Origin: an uncultured Nocardioides sp.
Lineage (GTDB): Bacteria > Actinomycetota > Actinomycetes > Propionibacteriales > Nocardioidaceae
NCBI RefSeq assembly: GCF_946885725.1
Contig: NZ_CAMPGZ010000005.1
Location: 1-47,320 of the forward strand
Direction: 5' to 3'
Length of the DNA: 47,320 nt
Position numbers and translations under genes: made by a program. Positions 35,807-47,320 of the stretch are shown here, in pieces (the stretch's first letter is position 1; each line of letters opens with the position of its first letter). Below the pieces are notes generated by a model. It searched no databases, was not told where the DNA came from, and was given only the letters and a program-made list of their open reading frames with translations.

Positions 35807-36596
35807 CACGACACTCGCCTTCGACCGGGCGAAGGCGGAAGGCCGCGCCGCGCTCGTCGGTTACCTGCCCGCGGGCTTCCCCGACGTCGAGGGTGCGATC
35901 GACGCGATCAAGGTCATGGTCGACAACGGCTGCGACGCGATCGAGGTCGGCCTGCCCTACAGCGACCCGGTCATGGACGGCCCGACCATCCAGGCCGCCG
36001 CGCAGCGCGCGCTCGAGGGGGGCGTGCGCACCCGCGACGTGCTGCGCACCGTCGAGGCCGTGGCCGCCACCGGCGCGCCGACGCTGGTGATGACCTACTG
36101 GAACCCCGTCGAGCGGTACGGCGTCGACCGGTTCGCCACCGACCTGGCCAACGCCGGCGGTGCCGGTCTGATCACGCCGGACCTCGTGCCCGAGGAGGCC
36201 GGCGCCTGGATCGCCGCCGCCGACGCGCACGACCTCGACAAGATCTTCCTCGTCGCGCCGTCCTCGACCGACGCCCGGCTGGAGCTGACGACGGCGGCCT
36301 GCCGCGGCTTCGTCTACGCCACCGCGGTGATGGGCGTGACCGGCGCACGCGAGTCCACCAGCGAGTTCGCCGGCCCGCTCGTCGAGCGCACCAAGAAGGT
36401 CACCGACCTGCCGGTCGCGGTCGGCCTCGGCGTCTCCAACGGCGACCAGGCGGCCGAGGTCGCCGGCTACGCCGACGGCGTGATCGTCGGCTCCGCGTTC
36501 GTCCGGGTCCTGCTCGACGCACCCGACCGCAGCGAGGGGCTCGACGCCCTCGCCGCGCTGACCCGCGACCTCGCGGACGGTGTGCGACGTGCGTAG
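35796..36596 (+). CDS. trpA: Tryptophan synthase alpha chain
   Basis: A 266-residue TIM barrel that releases indole from indole-3-glycerol phosphate and channels it to TrpB. Catalytic Glu lies in [18 protein letters not shown], and the start region has [12 protein letters not shown]. The phosphate site is [30 protein letters not shown]. The GTG at 35796 overlaps trpB by 11 nt; GGAAGGGCGGA lies upstream of it. Confidence 0.96.
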
Positions 36597-37260
36597 GTCC
36601 CGCCTCGCCGGCGTGCTCGCCGGCGGCCTGCTGCTGTCCGCCTGCTCGATCGGCACCCCGATGTCGGACGAGGGTCCCGTCACCGACGTGCACGTCCACG
36701 ACGAGGACGGCCTGAACGGCGCCGTCCTGCCCACGCCGTACACCGCCTCCGACGTGGCCCTGCGGGACACCGACGGGTCGAAGCAGGCGCTCGACACCCT
36801 CACCGCCGACGCGGGCGACGACCTGACGCTGGTGTTCTTCGGCTACACCCACTGCCCGGACATCTGCCAGATAGTGATGGCCGACATCGCCTCCGCGCTC
36901 ACCCGGCTCGACAGCGATCAGCGCGAGCGGGTCGGCATGACGTTCGTGACCACCGACCCGAGCCGTGACGACGAGAAGACGCTCCGGGCGTACCTCGACC
37001 GGTTCGACCCGTCCTTCGCCGGTCTGACCGGGCCGCTGCCTCGGATCGTCGAGGTGGGCGAGAGCCTCGGGGTGTCGGTCGACAGGGGTCAGAAGATGCC
37101 GTCCGGTGGCTACGAGGTCCAGCACGGCACCCAGGTGGTCGGTCTGCTCCCCGACGGCACCGCGCCGGTCGTCTGGACCGAGGGCACGGGACCGGACCGG
37201 ATCGCGCAGGACCTGCAGGCGATCCTGGAGGACGGCGTACCCGAAGTGAGCGGCTCGTGA
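36589..37260 (+). CDS. Sco1/SenC-type copper chaperone lipoprotein
   Basis: A 223-residue thioredoxin-fold protein that delivers copper to the CuA site of cytochrome c oxidase. The N-terminus is a lipoprotein signal peptide with lipobox LLSAC. The copper-binding pair is CPDIC in FFGYTHCPDICQIV, and the distal His lies in YEVQHGTQVVG. Start choices are GTG 36580 and GTG 36589; the second has GGACGG 8 nt upstream and gives a compact signal peptide. It overlaps the trpA end and couples to lgt (GTGA). Confidence 0.88.
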   Translation: MRRSRLAGVLAGGLLLSACSIGTPMSDEGPVTDVHVHDEDGLNGAVLPTPYTASDVALRDTDGSKQALDTLTADAGDDLTLVFFGYTHCPDICQIVMADIASALTRLDSDQRERVGMTFVTTDPSRDDEKTLRAYLDRFDPSFAGLTGPLPRIVEVGESLGVSVDRGQKMPSGGYEVQHGTQVVGLLPDGTAPVVWTEGTGPDRIAQDLQAILEDGVPEVSGS

Positions 37261-38108
37261 TCCTCGCCTCCGTCCCCAGCCCGAGCCAGGGCGTCTGGCA
37301 CCTCGGACCGCTGCCGATCCGCGCCTACGCGCTGTGCATCATCGCCGGCGTCGTGGTCGCCATCTGGCTCGGCGAGAAGCGCTGGGTCGCCCGCGGCGGC
37401 CGCCCCGGCCAGGTCGGCGACATCGCGATCTGGGCGGTGCCGTTCGGGCTCGTCGGCGGGCGGCTCTACCACGTCATCACCGACTGGCGGCTGTACTTCG
37501 GCGAAGGCCGCGAGCCCATCTCCGCGCTCTACGTCTGGCAGGGCGGCCTCGGTATCTGGGGAGCGATCGCCCTCGGCGCGCTCGGCGCCTACATCGGCGC
37601 CCGCCGGCACAACGCGAAGTTCCCGCCGCTCGCCGACGCGCTCGCGCCCGGCATCGCGATCGCGCAGGCCATCGGCCGCTGGGGCAACTGGTTCAACCAG
37701 GAGCTCTACGGCCGGCCCACGAGCCTGCCCTGGGGCCTCGAGATCGACCAGGCCCACCGCGAGGAGGGCTACGAGGACCCCGGGCTGCTGTTCCACCCGA
37801 CGTTCCTCTACGAGTTCGTGTGGAACCTCGGTGTCGCCGGTCTGGTGATCTGGGCGGACCGCCGGTTCCGGCTCGGCCACGGCCGGGCGTTCGCGCTCTA
37901 CGTCATGGGCTACACCGCGGGCCGCGGCTGGATCGAGTACCTCCGGATCGACGAGGTGCAGGGCAGCGACGTCTTCGGTCTGCGCCTCAACGTGTGGACC
38001 TCGATCGTGCTGTTCCTGCTGGCGCTCGGCTACTTCCTGTGGTCGCGCCGCAAGCACCCCGGACGCGAGGACGAGGTGCTGCGCCGGCCGGAGCCCGTCG
38101 AGGCGTGA
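37257..38108 (+). CDS. lgt: Prolipoprotein diacylglyceryl transferase
   Basis: A 283-residue membrane enzyme that attaches diacylglycerol to the lipobox cysteine. The signature GRWGNWFNQELYG is present, along with the N-terminal LPIRAYALCIIAGVVVA and R/H residues in GLVGGRLYHVITDW. About seven hydrophobic segments are visible. The position after trpBA is the usual actinobacterial order. The GTG overlaps the stop of the Sco1-like gene. Confidence 0.96.
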   Translation: MILASVPSPSQGVWHLGPLPIRAYALCIIAGVVVAIWLGEKRWVARGGRPGQVGDIAIWAVPFGLVGGRLYHVITDWRLYFGEGREPISALYVWQGGLGIWGAIALGALGAYIGARRHNAKFPPLADALAPGIAIAQAIGRWGNWFNQELYGRPTSLPWGLEIDQAHREEGYEDPGLLFHPTFLYEFVWNLGVAGLVIWADRRFRLGHGRAFALYVMGYTAGRGWIEYLRIDEVQGSDVFGLRLNVWTSIVLFLLALGYFLWSRRKHPGREDEVLRRPEPVEA

Positions 38109-38971
38109 GCACCGGCGCGCTCGCGCTCGTCCTGACCGCCGCGGTCGCGCACGCCCTCTGGAACCTCGCCGCGAAGCGGGTCGTCGCCGACCGGGTCGTC
38201 TTCGTCTGGCTGTACGTCGTCGGCTCGGCCGTGCTGTGGGTGCCGCTCGCGCTGGTGGGGGCGGTCGCGACCGGTCAGCGACCGACCTGGGCCTGGCTGC
38301 TCGGCGCCGGTGTGTCCGCGCTGCTGCACGTGGTCTACAACCTCGTGCTCGTGCACGGCTACGCCGCCGGCGACCTCAACCTCGTCTACCCGCTGGCCCG
38401 CGGCGTCGGGCCGCTCCTCGTGCTGGTCGTCGCCGTCGGCCTGCTCGGCGAGTCGCCCGGACCGATGGCGCTCGCCGGCGCCGGGCTCGTCGTGCTCGGC
38501 GTGCTGGTGATGACGCTCGGCGGCGCGGCCGGCGACCGTCGTGGCGCCGGCGTGGCGTGGGGCGTGCTGACCGGCGTGACGATCGCGTCGTACACGCTCT
38601 GGGACCACCACGCCGTCACCGACCTCGCCGTACCGCCGCTGACGTACTTCTGCCTCGGCCTCCTGCTCCAGGCCGTGCCGCTCACCGCGTCGGTGGTCAG
38701 CAGTGCCGGCCGTCGCGCGCAGATCCGTCCGGTGCTGAGCCGGCACCGGCGGGAGGTGTTCGCCGTCGCCGTGCTCTCGCCGCTGGCCTACGTGCTCGTG
38801 CTGCAGGCGCTCACGGTCGCGCCGGTCTCGCTGGTCGCGCCGCTCCGCGAGTCGAGCATCGTCGTGGGCGCACTGCTGGGCTGGTGGCTGCTCGGCGAGC
38901 CGCGGCCCGCCCGCAGGCTGGCCGGGGCCGCGGTCGTGCTCGGCGGCATCGCCCTGCTCAGCCTGGCCTGA
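38105..38971 (+). CDS. EamA/DMT-family transporter
   Basis: A 288-residue protein with ten predicted helices in two EamA-type halves. The first half starts ALALVLTAAVAHALWNLAAKR, and the second half starts near GVAWGVLTGVTIASYTLWD. The conserved segment near the end is APVSLVAPLRESSIVVGALLGWWLLGE. Substrate is unknown; members export metabolites or amino acids. The GTG start overlaps the lgt stop (GTGA), so it is likely co-transcribed. Confidence 0.88.
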   Translation: MSTGALALVLTAAVAHALWNLAAKRVVADRVVFVWLYVVGSAVLWVPLALVGAVATGQRPTWAWLLGAGVSALLHVVYNLVLVHGYAAGDLNLVYPLARGVGPLLVLVVAVGLLGESPGPMALAGAGLVVLGVLVMTLGGAAGDRRGAGVAWGVLTGVTIASYTLWDHHAVTDLAVPPLTYFCLGLLLQAVPLTASVVSSAGRRAQIRPVLSRHRREVFAVAVLSPLAYVLVLQALTVAPVSLVAPLRESSIVVGALLGWWLLGEPRPARRLAGAAVVLGGIALLSLA

Positions 38972-38983
38972 TGCTCCGGCCGC

Positions 38984-39277
38984 TCACTCGACGCTCGTCT
39001 CGGGCCGCTCGCCGTGCCGCCTCTCGACGCGGCGTGCCCCGACCGCGCCGTCGGGCAGATGCCGCCGCAGCGCGGGCCACAGGACCGACTCCTCCGCGAA
39101 GGCATGGCTGAACGCCAGACGGCAGATGCGGTTGAGCAGCTCGTCCTCGTCGGCGCCGGTGACCTGCGGGAGCTGGCCCGGCATCCGGTCCAGACGGGCG
39201 TGGTCGCGTCTCTGGCGCGTGAGCACGCTCAGCGGCCCGCCCATCTCCTCGGCGGCCTGCTCCGTCAACGACCCCAT
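38984..39277 (-). CDS. Short hemerythrin HHE-like protein, possibly truncated
   Basis: A 97-residue protein with part of an HHE cation-binding domain: the first His in QRRDHARLDRM and HxxxE in FSHAFAEESVLWPALRRHLPDG. Full-length relatives run about 150-200 residues and continue with more ligand residues; here the protein ends soon after VERRHGERPE, so the metal site is incomplete. The stop lies 12 nt from the converging EamA gene stop. ATG 39277 is preceded by GGGAGGG. It could be a short functional variant or a decayed gene. Confidence 0.6.
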   Translation of the reverse strand: MGSLTEQAAEEMGGPLSVLTRQRRDHARLDRMPGQLPQVTGADEDELLNRICRLAFSHAFAEESVLWPALRRHLPDGAVGARRVERRHGERPETSVE

Positions 39278-39430
39278 CGGACCCTCCCTCTGAGGCTGTT
39301 TCCCCGGCTTCACACCCGCGTTACCGAGGCGCGACGGTCGCACACGGGGGTGTGACGGTGGGATGACAGCGCGGCAACAGAGGGGTCCATGCCTCGATAT
39401 CGGCACTCTGTCGGTTACCGGCGGGTGTTG

Positions 39431-39436
39431 TACGCT
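39431..39436 (+). promoter_or_regulatory. Candidate -10 of gltBD
   Basis: TACGCT lies about 114 nt before the gltB ATG. The leader between them and the rest of the 272-nt gap (39278-39549) contain no gene I can support. No clear GlnR-type site is seen. Confidence 0.35.
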
Positions 39437-39549
39437 TCCCAGACCGCAAGGGCCAATGTCGTCCCGCGCCAGTTCGCAAGCACCATCCGCAACTCACAGC
39501 AGCACCGCTCCTCTCGGGCCGCGGTGCCACGACGACGGGAGAGTGCCCC

Positions 39550-44107
<4,558 letters not shown>

Positions 44108-44115
<8 letters not shown>

Positions 44116-44188
44116 CCACGTCTGGCGTCCAGCTGCGGACAGCGTTCCGCAGTCCGCAGCCATGATGGAGGACTCTGCAAATGGCTGA
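44108..44188 (+). CDS. Possible 26-codon ORF bridging gltB and gltD
   Basis: ATG 44108 lies 6 nt after GGAGG (44097-44101) and begins with the same Met-Ala-Asp as GltD. The frame runs 26 codons through the whole intergenic region and stops at 44186-44188, just after the gltD ATG at 44181. The peptide has no recognisable domain. It may couple translation of gltB to gltD, or be a relic of a start-site duplication. Expression is untested. Confidence 0.3.
44132..44160 (+). promoter_or_regulatory. Two mutually exclusive hairpins in the gltB-gltD gap
   Basis: GCTGCGGAC (44132-44140) can pair perfectly with GTCCGCAGC (44152-44160). Its inner part CTGCGGA (44133-44139) can instead pair with TCCGCAG (44146-44152). 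The two right arms overlap by one base and share the left arm, so only one can form at a time. They end just before the gltD ribosome binding site (GGAGGA, 44168-44173). Confidence 0.45.
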
Positions 44189-44190
44189 CC
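44162..44190 (+). repeat. Duplicated gltD start region, copy 2
   Basis: ATGATGGAGG (44162-44171), 9 nt, then ATGGCTGACC (44181-44190), the true gltD start. See copy 1 at 44092-44117. Confidence 0.7.
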
Positions 44191-45647
44191 CCAAGGGCTT
44201 CCTGAAGCACGGTCGCGAGGTCGCCGCGCGCCGCCCCGTCGAGGAGCGCGTGCGGGACTGGAACGAGGTCTACCCCGAGGGGGCTGGCCGGTCGCTGCTG
44301 CCGATCATCAGCAAGCAGGCCGGGCGCTGCATGGACTGCGGCATCCCGTTCTGCCACCAGGGCTGCCCGCTCGGCAACATCATCCCGGAGTGGAACGACC
44401 TCGTCTGGCGTGACGACTGGGACGGTGCCAGCGAGCGGCTGCACGCGACCAACAACTTCCCGGAGTTCACCGGGCGGTTGTGCCCGGCGCCGTGCGAGAC
44501 CGCGTGTGTGCTGGGCATCAACCAGGACCCGGTGACGATCAAGAACGTCGAGGTCGCGATCGCCGACCGGGCCTGGGACTCCGGCTACGTCCGCCCGCAG
44601 CCGCCCGAGTGGCTGACCGGCCGCACCGTGGCCGTCGTCGGTTCGGGCCCGGCGGGTCTCGCGGCGGCGCAGCAGCTCACCCGCGCCGGCCACACCGTCG
44701 CGGTCTACGAGCGCGCCGACAAGGTCGGCGGGCTGCTCCGCTACGGCATCCCCGAGTTCAAGATGGAGAAGAAGTACCTCGACCGGCGCCTCGACCAGAT
44801 GCGTCGCGAGGGCACGATCTTCCGCGCCGGCGTGGACGTCGGCAGCGAGATCACCGGCGACCAGCTGCGCGAGCGTTTCGACGCCGTCGTGCTCGCCGTC
44901 GGCTCGACGGTGCCGCGCGACCTTCCGATCCAGGGGCGCGAGCTCGACGGCATCCACCAGGCGATGGAGTTCCTGCCGCAGGCCAACCGCGCCGCGCTCG
45001 GCGAGGAGGTCGAGGACCAGATCACCGCCGAGGGCAAGCACGTCGTGATCATCGGCGGCGGCGACACCGGGGCCGACTGCCTCGGTACGTCGCACCGTCA
45101 GGGCGCGCTGTCCGTGACCCAGCTGGAGATCATGCCGCGGCCGGGGGAGGAGCGTCCGCCCCACCAGCCGTGGCCGACGTACCCGATGACCTACCGCGTC
45201 TCCTCCGCGCACGAGGAGGGCGGCGAGCGGGTCTACTCCGTGTCCACTCAGGAGTTCCTCGGCGACGAGAAGGGCCACGTGCGCGCGCTGCGCCTCGTCG
45301 AGGTGGAGATGCGCGACGGCCGGTTCGCCGAGGTCGAGGGCAGCGAGCGGGAGATCCCGGCCGACCTGGTGCTGTTCGCGATGGGCTTCACCGGCCCGGA
45401 GCCGGAGGGTGTCGTGGCGCAGCTCGGCGTCGAGCTCGACGAGCGCGGCAACATCAAGCGCGACTCGTCGTACGAGACGACGGTGCCCGGTGTGTTCGTC
45501 GCCGGTGACGCGGGCCGCGGCCAGTCGCTGATCGTGTGGGCGATCGCCGAGGGGCGCGCGGCGGCCGCGGGTGTCGACAAGCACCTGCGCGGCTCGACCA
45601 CGCTGCCGGCGCCGATCCCGCCGACGGAGCGTCCTCTCGTCGTGTGA
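44181..45647 (+). CDS. gltD: Glutamate synthase small subunit
   Basis: A 488-residue FAD and 4Fe-4S protein that takes electrons from NADPH and passes them to GltB. The N-terminal cysteine clusters CMDCGIPFCHQGCPLGN and CPAPCETACVLGIN bind the iron-sulfur centres. The FAD motif is VVGSGPAGLAAAQQL, and the NADPH motif is VIIGGGDTGADCLGTS. The C-terminal FAD segment GVFVAGDAGRGQSLIVWAI is present. GGAGG lies 9 nt before the ATG. Confidence 0.97.
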   Translation: MADPKGFLKHGREVAARRPVEERVRDWNEVYPEGAGRSLLPIISKQAGRCMDCGIPFCHQGCPLGNIIPEWNDLVWRDDWDGASERLHATNNFPEFTGRLCPAPCETACVLGINQDPVTIKNVEVAIADRAWDSGYVRPQPPEWLTGRTVAVVGSGPAGLAAAQQLTRAGHTVAVYERADKVGGLLRYGIPEFKMEKKYLDRRLDQMRREGTIFRAGVDVGSEITGDQLRERFDAVVLAVGSTVPRDLPIQGRELDGIHQAMEFLPQANRAALGEEVEDQITAEGKHVVIIGGGDTGADCLGTSHRQGALSVTQLEIMPRPGEERPPHQPWPTYPMTYRVSSAHEEGGERVYSVSTQEFLGDEKGHVRALRLVEVEMRDGRFAEVEGSEREIPADLVLFAMGFTGPEPEGVVAQLGVELDERGNIKRDSSYETTVPGVFVAGDAGRGQSLIVWAIAEGRAAAAGVDKHLRGSTTLPAPIPPTERPLVV

Positions 45648-45677
45648 CGGGCCCGGGCTTGGATCGTTCAAGTCCGC

Positions 45678-45690
45678 TAGGCTCGTGGGG
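45678..45690 (+). promoter_or_regulatory. Leaderless-type -10 for pyk
   Basis: TAGGCT (45678-45683) is followed by 6 nt and the GTG at 45690. Only 42 nt separate gltD from pyk, with no ribosome binding site in the usual place. Confidence 0.55.
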
Positions 45691-47138
45691 TGCGTAGAGC
45701 CAAGATCGTCTGCACCCTCGGTCCGGCAACATCCACCCCCGAAGCCATTCGCGCGTTGGTCGACGCCGGCATGGACGTCGCCCGGCTGAACATGAGCCAC
45801 GGCAGCCACGCCGACCACGAGAAGGTCTACCGGATGGTGCGGGAGGCCTCCGACTCCTCCGGGCACGCCATCGGCATCTTCGCCGACCTCCAGGGGCCGA
45901 AGATCCGTCTGGGCAAGGTGGCGGCGGGTCCGTGCCAGCTCGAGGAGGGCGCGGAGTTCACCATCACCACGCGCGACGTGCCGGGTGACTGCGAGATCTG
46001 CTCGACGACGTACGACGGTCTGCCGGGCGACGTGGGGCCGGGCGACCAGATCCTCATCGACGACGGCAAGGTCCGTCTCGAGGTGCTCGAGGTCGTCGAC
46101 GGGACCGACGTGCGCACCAAGGTCGTCGTGCCGGGGCCGATCAGCGACAACAAGGGCATCAACCTGCCCGGCGTCGCGGTGTCGGTGCCCGCGCTGTCCG
46201 AGAAGGACAAGGAGGACCTGCGCTTCGCGCTGCACCTGACCGTCGACTTCATCGCGCTGTCGTTCGTGCGCTCGGCCAAGGACGTCGAGGACGTCCGGAT
46301 GATCATGCACGAGGAGGGCGTCTTCCTCCCCGTCATCGCGAAGATCGAGAAGCCGCAGGCGATCGAGAACATCGACGAGATCGTCGACGCGTTCGACGGT
46401 TTCATGGTCGCCCGCGGCGACCTCGGCGTGGAGTGCCCGCTCGAGGACGTGCCGTTCCTGCAGAAGCACGTCATCGACGTCGCCCGGCTGCACGCCAAGC
46501 CGGTCATCGTCGCGACGCAGATGCTCGAGTCGATGATCACCAACCCCCGCCCGACCCGGGCCGAGGCGTCCGACGTCGCCAACGCCGTGCTCGACGGCGC
46601 CGACGCCGTGATGCTCTCCGGCGAGACGAGCGTGGGCGACTACCCCACCGAGGCCGTCGAGACGATGGCCCGGATCATCCAGTCGACCGAGGAGCACGGT
46701 CTCCAGCGGATGACCGCGATCGACTGGCAGCCGCGCACCCGCGGCGGCGTGATCGCCAAGGCTGCGGCCGAGGTCGCCGACCGCGTCGGCGCGAAGTACC
46801 TCGTCGCGTTCACCCAGAGCGGCGACTCCGCCCGCCGGCTGTCGCGCCTCCGCTGCTCGATCCCGATGATCGCGTTCACCCCGGTCGCCGCCGTACGGTC
46901 CCAGCTCGCGCTGTCGTGGGGCATCGAGACGTTCAAGGCGCCCGAGGTCGAGCACACCGACGAGATGGTCCGCCAGGTCGACGAGAACCTGCTGCGCGTC
47001 AACCGCGTCGCCGAGGGCGACCTCGTGGTCATCATCGCCGGCAGCCCACCCGGCCTGCCCGGTTCGACCAACGCGCTGCGGATCCATCGCATGGGCGACG
47101 CGATCAACGAGGTGGCGCCGGCCTACCGCCGCCGCTGA
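45690..47138 (+). CDS. pyk: Pyruvate kinase
   Basis: A 482-residue glycolytic enzyme transferring phosphate from PEP to ADP. Diagnostic motifs: RAKIVCTLGPATSTPEAI at the start, LNMSHGSHADH, the active-site loop FLPVIAKIEKPQAIENIDEI, MVARGDLGVE and ADAVMLSGETSVGDYP. The C-terminal allosteric domain (about residues 350-475) is present. The GTG at 45690 is fixed by the -10 element. Its stop lies 1 nt from that of the converging gene, inside the small palindrome CGCTGAGTCAGCG. Confidence 0.97.
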   Translation: MRRAKIVCTLGPATSTPEAIRALVDAGMDVARLNMSHGSHADHEKVYRMVREASDSSGHAIGIFADLQGPKIRLGKVAAGPCQLEEGAEFTITTRDVPGDCEICSTTYDGLPGDVGPGDQILIDDGKVRLEVLEVVDGTDVRTKVVVPGPISDNKGINLPGVAVSVPALSEKDKEDLRFALHLTVDFIALSFVRSAKDVEDVRMIMHEEGVFLPVIAKIEKPQAIENIDEIVDAFDGFMVARGDLGVECPLEDVPFLQKHVIDVARLHAKPVIVATQMLESMITNPRPTRAEASDVANAVLDGADAVMLSGETSVGDYPTEAVETMARIIQSTEEHGLQRMTAIDWQPRTRGGVIAKAAAEVADRVGAKYLVAFTQSGDSARRLSRLRCSIPMIAFTPVAAVRSQLALSWGIETFKAPEVEHTDEMVRQVDENLLRVNRVAEGDLVVIIAGSPPGLPGSTNALRIHRMGDAINEVAPAYRRR

Positions 47139-47139
47139 G

Positions 47140-47320
47140 TCAGCGCTTCGGTCCCACCAGCTCGTCGAGCCGCGCCACGCCGGCGCGCGTGGACACCGAC
47201 ACCGTCCAGCGCCCGGAACGCCGCCAGGGCACGCCGACCAGGTCGAGCGCGTCGCAGCACCAGCCGAGGATCTGCTCGGAGTGGTTCACGAACTGCCAGC
47301 GCGGGTAGTCGTAGCGCCGC
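47140..47320 (-). CDS. C-terminal fragment, possibly LAGLIDADG-like/HTH protein
   Basis: The last 59 codons of a minus-strand gene whose start lies beyond the window. The visible sequence (YDYPRWQFVNHSEQILGWCC, then LDLVGVPWRRSGRWTVSVST, ending VARLDELVGPKR) recalls the C-terminus of actinobacterial HTH proteins with a LAGLIDADG-like fold, where a line such as NxSxDIL...GV.WT and a terminal D..VGPK recur. This is recognition by resemblance only. It converges with pyk. Confidence 0.55.
   Translation of the reverse strand, partial: RRYDYPRWQFVNHSEQILGWCCDALDLVGVPWRRSGRWTVSVSTRAGVARLDELVGPKR

Noticed and set aside
39278..39549. GlnR box before gltB
   Set aside because: GTTAC at 39414 and GTAC nearby do not fit the spacing of the GTnAC-n6-GnAAC pattern.

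Overview
The window is a dense, high-GC, vertically inherited-looking stretch of an actinobacterial chromosome. Wag31/DivIVA, SepF and YggT lie next to ftsZ, hisA is the PriA type, the tryptophan region carries the Trp-associated membrane protein and HGxxPAAW-type proteins, starts are often GTG, and many mRNAs look leaderless. The gene order and protein flavour fit the order Propionibacteriales, most likely Nocardioides or a close relative; this assignment is inference. I see no tRNA, rRNA, CRISPR array, prophage or insertion sequence.

Layout. 1-4.5 kb is the end of the division cluster: ftsZ (5' truncated), pgeF, yggS, sepF, yggT, divIVA. 4.6-8.2 kb is ileS on the minus strand behind a T-box leader. 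8.4-12.1 kb holds a DksA/TraR-type zinc-finger protein with a histone H1-like Lys/Ala tail, lspA, an rluD-type pseudouridine synthase, a GNAT-chorismate mutase-like fusion and an F420/FMN split-barrel protein. 12.3-18.2 kb holds dnaE, a membrane protein and a DUF3352 protein. 18.5-19.7 kb is a minus-strand pair: YbaK-type deacylase and LON-domain protein.

19.7-26.1 kb is histidine biosynthesis: hisD-hisC-hisB-hisH and a small membrane protein on plus, converging on an inverted priA-hisF-acetyltransferase-like set on minus. 26.3-28.2 kb holds a secreted PKD-domain protein and a maleylpyruvate isomerase-like protein. 28.4-32.0 kb is a two-gene ABC exporter with one degenerate ATP site. 32.1-38.1 kb starts with hisI and runs through small membrane proteins, trpC, trpB, trpA, a Sco1-like copper chaperone and lgt. 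An EamA transporter and a short hemerythrin-like gene follow. 39.5-45.6 kb is gltB-gltD, then pyk and the 3' end of a minus-strand gene.

How the genes work together. PriA probably serves both His and Trp synthesis, because no trpF is seen. lspA and lgt both serve lipoprotein maturation, and the Sco1-like protein is itself a predicted lipoprotein. GltBD supplies the glutamate used in amination and transamination, for example by HisC.

The less ordinary signals are: (1) a ~91-bp element present twice in inverted orientation, each copy between converging genes and ending in a TTGTCCACA DnaA-type box; (2) a TAnnnT -10 motif 6-7 nt before the start codon of at least nine genes, predicting leaderless mRNAs; (3) a duplicated gltD translation-start region carrying a 26-codon ORF; (4) a perfect 19-bp inverted repeat before hisI; (5) an inverted hisF-priA segment and no trpE at its usual place. 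I did not find a convincing new defence or metabolic system.
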